A DNA stretch of 64,000 nucleotides, from NCBI RefSeq assembly GCF_050589685.1, contig NZ_JBNGOS010000033.1, positions 16,276-80,275 of the forward strand, given 5' to 3'. Shown here piece after piece: positions 17,590-26,636 of this stretch. The DNA comes from Saccharicrinis sp050589685 (GTDB lineage Bacteria; Bacteroidota; Bacteroidia; Bacteroidales; Marinilabiliaceae). The notes under the pieces were generated by a model. It was not told the DNA's origin and made no database searches. It saw only the letters and a list, made by a program, of their open reading frames with translations. Positions within the stretch are counted from its first letter, which is position 1; each line of letters starts with the position of its first letter. A program made the translations under genes and the position numbers.

Positions 17590-18813
17590 TTATTTCGCGG
17601 ATAGCTCAACTATTTTTATGATTACTTCAACTGCCTTTTCCATACTTTGAAGTGGGACAAACTCGAACCTTCCATGAAAATTATGCCCTCCGGCAAAAAT
17701 ATTAGGCGTTGGCAAACCCATAAAAGACAAACGAGCCCCATCGGTTCCGCCGCGAATTGGCTTTATATTTGGCGTCACCCCCACTTCTTCCATGGCTTTT
17801 TTAGCTTGGTCAACAATATGTATTACCGGCTTCACTTTTTCGCACATGTTATAATACTGATCCTTTATTTCTATGGAGACGGTACCACTGCCATATTCGC
17901 TGTTTACTTTACTGGCCAGGTGTGCCATTTCCTTTTTACGGTCTTCGAACCTTTCGCGCTTAAAATCTCTAATAAGATAAGTGAGTTCACTTTTCTCCAC
18001 CTCACCTTTAAATGACATCAAATGATAAAAACCCTCATATCCGGATGTATGTTCGGGAGTCTCGACCCTTGGCAGCATGGAAATAATTTGATTGGCGATA
18101 CGTATCGAATTTCGCATTTTGTTTTTTGCATACCCAGGATGCACGTTTCTGCCGGCTACTGTTATTTTAGCTATTGCGGCATTAAAGTTTTCATATTCCA
18201 ACTCCCCTATTTCACCGCCATCCATGGTATAGGCATATTCAGCCCCGAATTTTTCCACATTAAAATGATCGGCTCCTGCCCCTATTTCTTCATCCGGCGT
18301 AAATCCAATCCTTATTTTTCCATGTTTAATTTCAGGGTGATTGATCAGGTGTTCAGCCGCAGTCACTATTTCGGCCACTCCAGCTTTGTCATCCGCACCA
18401 AGTAACGTTGTTCCATCTGTGGTTATTAGTGTCTGCCCAACATATTTCTTTAGTTCGGGAAAATCAGATGTTTCCATAATGATATGGTCCTCTTTGTTGA
18501 GAACAATATCGTTGCCATCGTAATTTTCTATTATTTGAGGGTTCACATGTTTCCCTGTAAAATCGGGACTGGTATCTACATGAGCAATAAAACCCATTAC
18601 AGGCACTTCCTCTTCAACATTAGCGGGAACTGTTGCCATCACGTACCCGTTATCATCCAACTCAACCTCCTGCAAACCAATTTCTTTAAGCTCTTCTACC
18701 AATTGTAGCGAAAATTTCATCTGTCCCGGGGTAGACGGGGTCAGTCCTGTATCCGTATCCGATTGGGTATCAATACTCACGTATTTTAAAAACCTGTCTT
18801 TTATGTTTGTCAT
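17590..18813 (-). CDS. pepT: Peptidase T (tripeptide aminopeptidase)
   Basis: 407-residue M20 zinc aminopeptidase that removes the N-terminal residue of tripeptides in the cytosol. Motifs: IAHVDTSPDF (His/Asp zinc ligands, ~residue 78), LGADDKAGVAE (bridging Asp), TPDEEIGAGADHF (catalytic Glu and ligand) and a final GGHNFHGRFE with the last zinc His. Length matches E. coli PepT (408). It is flanked by short intergenic regions and no obvious operon partner. With pepD and the S46 exopeptidase it belongs to a peptide-use set in this window. Confidence 0.95.
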   Translation of the reverse strand: MTNIKDRFLKYVSIDTQSDTDTGLTPSTPGQMKFSLQLVEELKEIGLQEVELDDNGYVMATVPANVEEEVPVMGFIAHVDTSPDFTGKHVNPQIIENYDGNDIVLNKEDHIIMETSDFPELKKYVGQTLITTDGTTLLGADDKAGVAEIVTAAEHLINHPEIKHGKIRIGFTPDEEIGAGADHFNVEKFGAEYAYTMDGGEIGELEYENFNAAIAKITVAGRNVHPGYAKNKMRNSIRIANQIISMLPRVETPEHTSGYEGFYHLMSFKGEVEKSELTYLIRDFKRERFEDRKKEMAHLASKVNSEYGSGTVSIEIKDQYYNMCEKVKPVIHIVDQAKKAMEEVGVTPNIKPIRGGTDGARLSFMGLPTPNIFAGGHNFHGRFEFVPLQSMEKAVEVIIKIVELSAK

Positions 18814-18976
18814 ATTATTTATATAATTTTAAAACTAAAACAAATATTCTTTCTACCGAAGTTAAAAATGCAATGCTAACTGATAAAAGTAGGTGTTAAT
18901 AAAATAAATACAAAAAGGGGAAGCTAATAAAAAGCCTCCCCTGACAAATATCATAAAGAAATTCCGCTACTAAATC

Positions 18977-20452
18977 TTAATAAGATTTCGCAAATAAAAC
19001 CTTTTGTGCCGAAGGTTTACCAGTAACCATACATTTTCCCGGTGTTTTATCTCCGTTTAAAGGAATACAACGAATGGTTGCTTTGGTTTCGTCCTTTATT
19101 TTTTGCTCTGTTTCAGAGGTACCGTCCCAATGCGCTACAACAAACCCACCTTTTTCGTTTAAGACCTTTTTAAACTCCTCATATGTACCTACCTCTGAGG
19201 TCATTTCCTCCCTAAAGTCCAACGCTTTTTTAAAGATGTTTTCCTGGATAGTATCTAACAGCGCTGCAACATATCCATCCACACCATCAATAGAAACCAC
19301 TTCTTTAGTCAAAGTATCGCGACGGGCCACTTCAACCGTATTGTTCTCAATGTCGCGGGGGCCAACAGCCAAACGGACCGGTACACCTTTCAATTCATAC
19401 TGGGCAAACTTCCAACCTGGCTTGCGGTTATCGCTGTCATCGAACTTTACGGAAATTCCTCGTTGCTTTAATTTAACAACTACATCATCAACTACAGCCG
19501 AAATTTTATCGAGATCTTCCTGACTCTTATAAATAGGAACAATGGCCACCTGAATTGGCGCCAATTTTGGAGGTAATACCAAACCAAAATCATCGGAGTG
19601 CGCCATAATTAACGCGCCCATCAAACGAGTTGAAACTCCCCACGAAGTAGCCCAAACATAATCCTCTTTTCCTTCCTTATTCGCAAATTTCACATCGAAC
19701 GCTTTTGCAAAGTTCTGTCCTAAAAAGTGCGACGTTCCCGACTGCAATGCTTTACCATCTTGCATTAAGGCCTCTATTGTATAGGTTTCCAACGCTCCGG
19801 CAAACCTTTCGTTCGCAGTTTTACATCCTTGCACGACCGGCACGCCCATAAACTTTTCAGCAAAATCGGCATATACCTGAATCATTGTTTCAGTTTCTTC
19901 CATAGCTTCTTGCTGGGTTGCATGGGCCGTATGCCCTTCTTGCCACAAAAATTCGGCTGTACGCAAAAACAAACGCGTTCTCATTTCCCAACGGACCACA
20001 TTGGCCCATTGGTTACATTTAATGGGAAGATCGCGATAGGATTGAATCCAGTTTTTATACGTATTCCAGATAATAGTTTCCGAAGTAGGACGAACAATCA
20101 ACTCTTCCTCGAGTTTAGCATCCGGATCAACCACAACCCCGTTTCCATCAGGATCATTCTTAAGTCGGTAATGCGTAACGACTGCACATTCTTTTGCGAA
20201 ACCCTCAACATGATCTGCTTCTTTACTAAAAAATGACTTCGGGATAAACAAGGGGAAATAAGCGTTTTCATGTCCTGTTTCTTTGAACATTTTATCCAGT
20301 TGTTGCTGCATCTTTTCCCAGATAGCGTAACCATAAGGTTTAATTACCATACATCCGCGTACTGCCGAGTTTTCTGCCAAATCGGCCTTCATTACTAACT
20401 CGTTATACCATTGTGAGTAGTCAACACTCCTCTTTGTTAATCCTTTTGCCAT
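18977..20452 (-). CDS. proS: Prolyl-tRNA synthetase, archaeal/eukaryotic-type (ProS type 3)
   Basis: 491-residue class II synthetase that charges tRNA-Pro. It is the short form without the INS editing domain: the catalytic core (RPTSETIIW, NQWANVVRWE and FLWQEGHTAH) is followed directly by the anticodon-binding domain and a C-terminal extension ending in a Tyr, as in archaeal and eukaryotic-like enzymes. This form is usual in Bacteroidota. Its upstream gap of nearly 600 bp contains a long hairpin, 178-226 bp upstream of the start. Confidence 0.95.
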   Translation of the reverse strand: MAKGLTKRSVDYSQWYNELVMKADLAENSAVRGCMVIKPYGYAIWEKMQQQLDKMFKETGHENAYFPLFIPKSFFSKEADHVEGFAKECAVVTHYRLKNDPDGNGVVVDPDAKLEEELIVRPTSETIIWNTYKNWIQSYRDLPIKCNQWANVVRWEMRTRLFLRTAEFLWQEGHTAHATQQEAMEETETMIQVYADFAEKFMGVPVVQGCKTANERFAGALETYTIEALMQDGKALQSGTSHFLGQNFAKAFDVKFANKEGKEDYVWATSWGVSTRLMGALIMAHSDDFGLVLPPKLAPIQVAIVPIYKSQEDLDKISAVVDDVVVKLKQRGISVKFDDSDNRKPGWKFAQYELKGVPVRLAVGPRDIENNTVEVARRDTLTKEVVSIDGVDGYVAALLDTIQENIFKKALDFREEMTSEVGTYEEFKKVLNEKGGFVVAHWDGTSETEQKIKDETKATIRCIPLNGDKTPGKCMVTGKPSAQKVLFAKSY

Positions 20453-21046
20453 ATGTTTGAATCAATTTATATCTTAGCCACTAATAGTAAGTTATTTTAA
20501 ATCGATTATGTCGACGAATAATATTACTATTTGATAACATCTTTATCTGTTTTTTAGAGTGCGCAAAATAACAAAAAATCAGGCACATATTTAAGCGTAG
20601 TCTAAGAAAAAGTAATGCATTAACTCCTTCCTTCCTTCCTGTATTCTGCCAAAAAATAGCGGAATACTGGAAGGAAGGTAGGTAAACAGAATTTTAAATT
20701 CTTTAGTCTTAATACATATATACCTGATTATCTATTAATTAATAATATTTATCAATTATTTCACCCACTAACTTGGGCAAGCTATAAACCTGTTTGTCTA
20801 TAGCTTTCCTGGTTAGGATATTATAAAAACAGCACTACATTCCAGTAAAGAATTAACTTTTATTATTGTTAATTTTTGTAAATAATAATTGCAAAATAAC
20901 AAAAGTATGGTACGTTTATTGTTGTTATCAAACCAGTTGTAACCTTTATTAGGGTATTTAGACCTTTTATGATTTAGAATTGTTATTTTGGTAGCGTTTT
21001 TTATCGTTTCAGGTCAATATCCCGATCATAACTAAAAGCGTACGCC
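20453..21046. other. Long intergenic region between proS and the Ser-rich lipoprotein gene
   Basis: About 594 bp, AT-rich, between divergent genes. It contains the hairpin at 20630-20678 and several A/T runs. The AT-rich stretch 20850-21000 is the likely promoter area of the 21047 gene, but no exact TAnnTTTG box was found (GTTATTTTGG near 20985 is one base short). No conserved frame or RNA family was recognised. Confidence 0.5.
20630..20678. repeat. Long near-perfect hairpin with CCTT tandem arms
   Basis: CCTTCCTTCC (20630-20639) pairs with GGAAGGAAGG (20669-20678); after one mismatch GTATTC pairs with GAATAC, then a wobble and GC/GC, enclosing a 9-nt loop. This gives nearly 20 paired bases. 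No T-run follows on either strand, so it is not a standard terminator. Confidence 0.75.
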
Positions 21047-22471
21047 ATGAAAAAGTTTATATTTTTTATATCCGTTGTCACCTTTGTTTTAAGTGGATGT
21101 ACAACTCAAAGGTCATACACTTCCGACATTTACGAAGATGATATTTACTACACACCTTCAGACAAACCTGTTGCTGTTGCCCAAAAATATTCGGCTTTAC
21201 CCAAACCGGATAAAATGATAAAAAAAGAAGATAACAAACGAATTTCAAACTTAAAAAGCGAATATAACAGATCCGAGAGAGCTGAACAGCAGGAAGATCT
21301 GAGAGATTTTTCGCAAATTCAACAAGAATATACCAGCTTATTGACCAATGACACGATTCAAGAAGTGGATTCTTTGTTGTACTATGACGAAAACACCGGA
21401 TATTGGGTGAACGAATTTGAAGGTTCGGAAATGGACAGGGATTATGCGGAAAGACTAGCGCGTTTCCATGGGCCTTTCAGAGGCATTCCATACTGGTCGC
21501 CTTTATACCAAGATGTCATATTTAACAGTGGTTTTGACTATAACGTATACATAGATGGTGATTATGCATTTGTTGTACCGAAATGGCACAGCCGTTATTA
21601 TTACGATTGGCGATTTGGAAGAAGTTACAACAGATTTGGATACTATGGCGGTTACGGTTTCTACGACAGTTGGTACGGTTTCAACTCGCCATACTATTCT
21701 TCTTGGGGATACCCTTATTTTGGATGGGATTTCGCCTGGGGATTTGGCGGATATTATAATCCTTACTATAACCATCACCACCATGGAGGTTATTATGGTG
21801 GCCATGGAGGCACTTACAAAAATAGACCAGTTTATTCTAGCAGCAGACAAGCGGCGGGACAATCTACGTCTACTTCAAGCAGTGCGACACAAGGCAAGTT
21901 AAGCTCAGGATCCTCAAGAGCCGCAATGCAATCACGATCTAATACCAGCAGAAGCACAAGAGCATCTTACACCCCTACCACCAAAAGCGCGACTACCAGT
22001 AGCAGAGCAACCAGTAGCAGTAGGACAACAAGAAGCTCTTATACACCTATATACAACAACACCAAACAATATTCAACAACTACAAGAAGTAGTTACAACC
22101 GAAGCAGCAGTACGCCAAGTTCCAAATCGAGTAGTGGAACCAGCCGTACTTATAGCAACAATAGTTCAAGCAGAAAATATTCAAGTGGTAGCAGTACTAA
22201 AAGCTCCGGCTACAGCACCTCTCCAAGTAGAAGTTCTTCCAACCGAAGTACCAAAAGTTACAATACAGGAAGTTCCAGTAGCAGAAGTTCGAGTTATAGA
22301 AGCAGTGGCAGTTCGTCATCGAGATCCTATAGTCCCTCATCCAGCAGCGGATCCCGATCATCAGGATCATCATCCAGCAGCTACTCCGGTTCAAGTAGCC
22401 GATCTTCCAGTTCCGGTAGCAGCAGTCGATCAAGCAGCGGTAGCAGTAGCCGATCGAGCCGAAGTAGGTAA
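21047..22471 (+). CDS. Lipoprotein with aromatic-Gly middle and Ser/Arg-rich low-complexity tail
   Basis: 474-residue protein of unknown function. The lipobox VLSGC places the acylated Cys at 18. Residues 19-150 are mixed and charged; about 150-260 are extremely rich in Tyr, Phe, Trp and Gly, with an HHHH run; about 270-474 are dominated by Ser with regularly spaced Arg, Thr and Tyr (SSSRSS-type repeats). The tail is reminiscent in composition of eukaryotic SR domains, though that likeness is only compositional. It is followed after 58 bp by an OmpP1/FadL-type porin, so the two are probably cotranscribed. The tail may be an extended, surface-associated linker; this is inference. Confidence 0.85.
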   Translation: MKKFIFFISVVTFVLSGCTTQRSYTSDIYEDDIYYTPSDKPVAVAQKYSALPKPDKMIKKEDNKRISNLKSEYNRSERAEQQEDLRDFSQIQQEYTSLLTNDTIQEVDSLLYYDENTGYWVNEFEGSEMDRDYAERLARFHGPFRGIPYWSPLYQDVIFNSGFDYNVYIDGDYAFVVPKWHSRYYYDWRFGRSYNRFGYYGGYGFYDSWYGFNSPYYSSWGYPYFGWDFAWGFGGYYNPYYNHHHHGGYYGGHGGTYKNRPVYSSSRQAAGQSTSTSSSATQGKLSSGSSRAAMQSRSNTSRSTRASYTPTTKSATTSSRATSSSRTTRSSYTPIYNNTKQYSTTTRSSYNRSSSTPSSKSSSGTSRTYSNNSSSRKYSSGSSTKSSGYSTSPSRSSSNRSTKSYNTGSSSSRSSSYRSSGSSSSRSYSPSSSSGSRSSGSSSSSYSGSSSRSSSSGSSSRSSSGSSSRSSRSR

Positions 22472-22529
22472 AAATATCATATAATTGCAAGCATATTTTT
22501 AATTGTTTAACCTTTTCACAACTATAACG

Positions 22530-24056
22530 ATGAACAATATAAAACATTTAACAGCATTGCTTCTGTCATTTATAGTCCTCTCCTTAAATGCTCAGAACTA
22601 CGAAGACATGTTACGGTATTCCCAACCCCAGTATAGCGGAACGGCTCGTACCATGGCCATGGGAAATGCATTTGCTTCAGTTGGAGGCGACTATGGTTCC
22701 CTTGCCATCAACCCCGCAGGTATAGGAGTATACCGCTCATCGGAATTCACTTTTACACCTTCGGTGATCATGAACTCGACATCCAGCACATTCCTGGATA
22801 ATAAAACGGATGAAACAAAACTCTCGTTTGCACCCAGTCAAATTGGTTTTGTAGGAACCTACAAACCCATGAGAGACGTAAAAAAAGGGCTGGTCAGTTC
22901 TCACTTTGCCATAGGGTACACACGAAACAACAACTTTAACTATAAATCACTGGCTGCAGCGCGCAATACAAGCCAATCACTGGGCGGCTACTTCGAACAT
23001 AACGCCAATGATGCAGACGGTTATTGGAGTCAACTAACCAGCCTTGCCTTTGATGCTTATATTATTGATGAGATTGATGATGGCAATGGCGGTTCTTATT
23101 ATTCTTCGTTTATGAATCCTGGAGATATGGTTCACCAAACCAATATTCTCGAAAAAGAAGGTTATTCCGGAGAAATAAACCTAACCGGCGGCGTTAACAT
23201 CAGTAATTTTTTAATGGTTGGAGGTAGCGTTAATATTGTTACCATGCGTTACAAAGAAGAAGCTAACTATTACGAGGAATACAGTTTGGACAATGGTCAG
23301 GTAAACAGTTATGATGTATTTGACAGGTTTTCGGTAAGAAACTATTTAGATGTTTCCGGCGTAGGGGTTAATTTAAAAGCCGGGTTTATTTTAAAACCTG
23401 TAAATTTTTTTAGAATTGGTGCCGCATACCACACCCCAACATGGTACAATATAGAAGAAGAATTTGGTACCGGGATAGATGCCGTTTTCTTTAACGACAT
23501 TGATGCCGTTGGGGGCAATTCTACTTATGCATATGACTATGAAAACGTGTTTGAATATAAGGTGATTACTCCTGAAAAACTGGTTGCTGGTGCATCTTTT
23601 GTAATAGGAAAATTTGCCATATTGAGCGCCGATTATGAATATATCGATTATGCAAACGGCAAGTTCAAAACAAACTCAACCAACTACGAAGATATTCTTG
23701 CTATTAGAGATGCGAGTGATGCTTTAAAATATGATTTAACCAGTACTCATAATTTTAGAGCCGGAGCGGAGTTCAAGTTAGGAAAACAAGTTAGTTTAAG
23801 AGGCGGTTATTCTTGGCAGGAGTCTCCATATAAAGTAGGGGAAAAGGATAGAGAAATTACTAGTTATTCTGCGGGCCTTGGATTCAGAAACAAAAACTAT
23901 TTTATTGATTTGGCCTACAAACTATCGTCATTCGACAACCGTTTTTTTAACTACAACTGGGATGCAGAATATGATCAGGATTTAGGTGTACCCTACGAAA
24001 CCGTTGCTAAAACCAATGACCATTTCGTGGCGTTAACGATGGGCTGGAAGTTCTAA
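22530..24056 (+). CDS. OmpP1/FadL-family outer-membrane transport protein
   Basis: 508-residue outer-membrane beta-barrel of the OmpP1/FadL/TodX family, typically a channel for hydrophobic compounds; Bacteroidota members are sometimes labelled hemin receptor. A Sec signal ends at LNAQ-NYE. The N-terminal plug region has the typical GTARTMAMGNAFASVGGDYG and NPAGIGVYR. Repeated amphipathic beta strands follow, and the last residue is Phe (GWKF), as expected for BamA recognition. The start is the ATG at 22530; a frame opening at 22503 would add 9 residues ahead of the signal. It lies downstream of the Ser-rich lipoprotein gene and ends at a terminator. Confidence 0.9.
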   Translation: MNNIKHLTALLLSFIVLSLNAQNYEDMLRYSQPQYSGTARTMAMGNAFASVGGDYGSLAINPAGIGVYRSSEFTFTPSVIMNSTSSTFLDNKTDETKLSFAPSQIGFVGTYKPMRDVKKGLVSSHFAIGYTRNNNFNYKSLAAARNTSQSLGGYFEHNANDADGYWSQLTSLAFDAYIIDEIDDGNGGSYYSSFMNPGDMVHQTNILEKEGYSGEINLTGGVNISNFLMVGGSVNIVTMRYKEEANYYEEYSLDNGQVNSYDVFDRFSVRNYLDVSGVGVNLKAGFILKPVNFFRIGAAYHTPTWYNIEEEFGTGIDAVFFNDIDAVGGNSTYAYDYENVFEYKVITPEKLVAGASFVIGKFAILSADYEYIDYANGKFKTNSTNYEDILAIRDASDALKYDLTSTHNFRAGAEFKLGKQVSLRGGYSWQESPYKVGEKDREITSYSAGLGFRNKNYFIDLAYKLSSFDNRFFNYNWDAEYDQDLGVPYETVAKTNDHFVALTMGWKF

Positions 24057-24079
24057 ATATTAAAGAATAATAATATCTA

Positions 24080-24114
24080 AAATCCCTGGGACAAATTGTA
24101 TTAGGGATTTTTTT
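24080..24114 (+). terminator. Terminator of the lipoprotein-porin operon
   Basis: AAATCCCT pairs with AGGGATTT and is followed by a T-run; 24 bp after the porin stop codon. Confidence 0.8.
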
Positions 24115-24210
24115 ATGCTTTGTTGGACAGTGCTTCCCGGTAAAAAAAATGTAATCACCTCAATTTAAGATAGAGACAAGTGCAATATCCTTATTATATA
24201 CCATTAAACA

Positions 24211-24249
24211 AAAAACACCCGATGCTCAAAAAGAACATCGGGTGTTTTT
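24211..24249. terminator. Bidirectional terminator of cysDN
   Basis: Perfect 14-bp stem AAAAACACCCGATG / CATCGGGTGTTTTT with an 11-nt loop, and A/T runs on both sides. It lies 20 bp beyond the cysN stop codon. Confidence 0.9.
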
Positions 24250-24268
24250 GTATATGGTTGTATCGTTA

Positions 24269-25540
24269 TTAAATAATCATACCAGCTGCAACCGTTTCGT
24301 TGGTTCCCTCATCTACCAAAATTACACTTCCTGTAATTCTGTTGGTATTATATGAATCCACATGCAATGGTTTAGTTACCCTCAAATTTATCTTAGCAAT
24401 GTCGTTCATTCCCACGGTTAAATCTTCGGTATTTTTCTCCAGGGTATTAATGTTCATTTTATGTTGAACACCAGTAACCATGCAACGTGCATCAGCAGAG
24501 GTATGTTTTATTACGTATTTGCTCCTTGGAACCAGGTTACGCTCGTTAAACCAACATATCATCAACTCTAAATCTTGTGTTGTAATAGGCAGGTCATCCG
24601 ATTTCACCAACATATCGCCACGGCTGATATCAATTTCATCCTCCAATGTTATAGTTACCGATTGCGGTGCAAAAGCTTCTTTTAAGGAATCCTTAAAGAA
24701 ATCTATTGTTTTCACTTTTGAGGTAAAACCGGAGGGCAATACGGTAATCGGGTCGCCCACTTTTACTGCTCCACTAGCAATTCTACCACCATAACCCCGG
24801 TAGTCAGGAAATTCTGCTGACTGTGGACGCACCACATACTGCACCGGAAAACGGAAGTCGGTATGGTTTATATCGCTACTGATGTGAATATTCTCTAACA
24901 AGTGCAACAAGGTAGGACCCTGATACCAATCCATTTTCTCGGAACGGTCTACCACGTTATCCCCATTAAGAGCACTAATAGGTACATAACGAATATCCTT
25001 AACGCTTAACTTTGAAGAGAAAGCATCAATATCACTTTTAATACTTTCAAAGGTATCCTCGGCATATTCCACCAAGTCCATTTTGTTAACACAGAAAATA
25101 ACGTGAGGGATTTGCAACTGAGAAGCAATATAAGAATGCCGCAACGTTTGTTCCAACACCCCGTGACGCGCATCTACTAAAATAATAGCCACATTCGCGG
25201 TACTTGCACCGGTCACCATATTGCGTGTATACTGAATATGTCCCGGAGTGTCGGCAATAATAAATTTACGTTTTGGGGTGGCAAAATAACGGTATGCCAC
25301 ATCGATTGTAATACCTTGTTCGCGCTCGGCTCGCAAGCCATCGGTTAAAAGAGCCAGATTAACCTCTTCGTTACCAATTCGTTCACTGGCCTTTTCGATG
25401 GCTTCCATCTGATCTTCAAAAATGGCTTTACTATCGTACAACAATCGCCCTATTAAAGTACTTTTACCGTCATCAACACTGCCCGCAGTGGTGAAACGCA
25501 AAAGTTCCATATCTAAATATCCTGAATTTTTATCGCTCAT
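24269..25540 (-). CDS. cysN: Sulfate adenylyltransferase, GTPase subunit (CysN)
   Basis: 423-residue regulatory GTPase subunit of ATP sulfurylase; GTP hydrolysis drives adenylation of sulfate to APS by CysD. EF-Tu-like G motifs: VDDGKSTLIG (P-loop), DTPGHIQYTRNM (G3) and NKMDL (G4). The C-terminal domains are the EF-Tu II/III-like barrels. It is shorter than E. coli CysN (475) and has no fused APS kinase, so PAPS synthesis would need CysC elsewhere. It lies 29 bp downstream of cysD in an operon. Confidence 0.95.
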   Translation of the reverse strand: MSDKNSGYLDMELLRFTTAGSVDDGKSTLIGRLLYDSKAIFEDQMEAIEKASERIGNEEVNLALLTDGLRAEREQGITIDVAYRYFATPKRKFIIADTPGHIQYTRNMVTGASTANVAIILVDARHGVLEQTLRHSYIASQLQIPHVIFCVNKMDLVEYAEDTFESIKSDIDAFSSKLSVKDIRYVPISALNGDNVVDRSEKMDWYQGPTLLHLLENIHISSDINHTDFRFPVQYVVRPQSAEFPDYRGYGGRIASGAVKVGDPITVLPSGFTSKVKTIDFFKDSLKEAFAPQSVTITLEDEIDISRGDMLVKSDDLPITTQDLELMICWFNERNLVPRSKYVIKHTSADARCMVTGVQHKMNINTLEKNTEDLTVGMNDIAKINLRVTKPLHVDSYNTNRITGSVILVDEGTNETVAAGMII

Positions 25541-25569
25541 AATAATTTGATGCTAGCTAAAACACTGAT

Positions 25570-26475
25570 TTAAAAGTACCCCTCTTTTTTACGGTCTTCC
25601 ATGGCCGATTCGGAACGTTTGTCATCCGCACGGCCACCACGCTCTGTTGTTCTGGTTGCGGCCACCTCTTGAATAATGTCCTCCAGGTTATCCGCTTTTG
25701 AAAGCGTCAAACCAGTACAGGTAATATCACCTATGGTCCTGCACCTTACATCCATCTCAACCAATTCTTCACCTGGTTTTAGCTGCATAAACGGAGCCTT
25801 AAACATCCAAACCCCATCGCGGTTGAAGACCTCGCGCCTATGCGTGAAATATAAGTTTGGCAAATCGATGTTTTCCATGTAAATATACTGCCAAACATCC
25901 ATCTCAGTCCAGTTACTTATTGGGAATACCCTAAAATGCTCGCCCATATTTTTGCGACCGTTGAAGATGTTCCAAAGCTCGGGACGCTGATTTTTAGGAT
26001 CCCATTGACCAAATTCGTCCCTGTGCGAAAAGAAACGTTCTTTGGCACGTGCTTTTTCCTCATCACGTCGACCACCACCCATAGCAGCATCCGTTTTCAA
26101 CTCCTCCAATGCATCAAGTAGCGTTACAGTCTGCAGCTTGTTCCGGGAAGCATTCACTCCTTTCTCCTCAACCGCTTTTCCTTGATCAATTGAATCTTGC
26201 ACGTATCTAACAATACATTTAGTCCCCGTCTTGGCCATTAGATTGTCGCGGTAATCCAATGTTTCCTGAAAATTGTGTCCGGTATCTATATGTAATAGCG
26301 AAAACGGTACTTTAGCCGGATAAAAGGCTTTACGGGCTAAGTGAAACATTACAATTGAATCTTTCCCTCCGGAAAAGAGCATCACCGGTTTTTCGAACTG
26401 TGCCGCCACTTCACGAATAACGTAAATAGATTCAGCCTCCAGCTCCCTCAGGTGATTAATCTGGTATTTATCCAT
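25570..26475 (-). CDS. cysD: Sulfate adenylyltransferase, catalytic subunit (CysD)
   Basis: 301-residue PP-loop ATP sulfurylase catalytic subunit, working with CysN. The PP-loop is MLFSGGKDSI (~residues 33-42); HIDTGHNFQET, FPISNWTEMDVWQY and the C-terminal TERGGRADD are family hallmarks. It is first in the cysDN operon. Upstream are a -7 box and a perfect 7-1-7 palindrome that would lie just inside the transcript. No cysH or other reductive genes lie in the window. Confidence 0.96.
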   Translation of the reverse strand: MDKYQINHLRELEAESIYVIREVAAQFEKPVMLFSGGKDSIVMFHLARKAFYPAKVPFSLLHIDTGHNFQETLDYRDNLMAKTGTKCIVRYVQDSIDQGKAVEEKGVNASRNKLQTVTLLDALEELKTDAAMGGGRRDEEKARAKERFFSHRDEFGQWDPKNQRPELWNIFNGRKNMGEHFRVFPISNWTEMDVWQYIYMENIDLPNLYFTHRREVFNRDGVWMFKAPFMQLKPGEELVEMDVRCRTIGDITCTGLTLSKADNLEDIIQEVAATRTTERGGRADDKRSESAMEDRKKEGYF

Positions 26476-26492
26476 AGTTACTTTAATGATTT

Positions 26493-26507
26493 TAACCTAG
26501 TAGGTTA
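26493..26507. promoter_or_regulatory. Perfect 15-bp palindrome in the cysD leader (candidate operator)
   Basis: TAACCTAGTAGGTTA is a perfect 7-1-7 palindrome, 18 bp upstream of the cysD start codon and 14 bp downstream of the -7 box. A homodimeric repressor bound here could block cysDN; the regulator is unknown. Confidence 0.5.
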
Positions 26508-26520
26508 CTAAAAACGCAGC

Positions 26521-26528
26521 CAAAGTTA
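26521..26528 (-). promoter_or_regulatory. -7 promoter box of cysDN
   Basis: TAACTTTG on the minus strand, followed by GC, fits TAnnTTTG; it lies 46 bp upstream of the cysD ATG. Confidence 0.55.
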
Positions 26529-26571
26529 ATGTTTTTAATCATACTTTAAAACTATACTACGTTGCCTAAAA

Positions 26572-26607
26572 ACAAAAAGTCCTACCATTACTGGTAGGAC
26601 AAAAAAA
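26572..26607 (-). terminator. Terminator of fabI
   Basis: Perfect 9-bp stem GTCCTACCA / TGGTAGGAC with a 4-nt loop, flanked by A/T runs on both sides; 37 bp beyond the fabI stop. Confidence 0.88.
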
Positions 26608-26636
26608 GCACCAGTTTAGATGCCAACATTTTTTAT

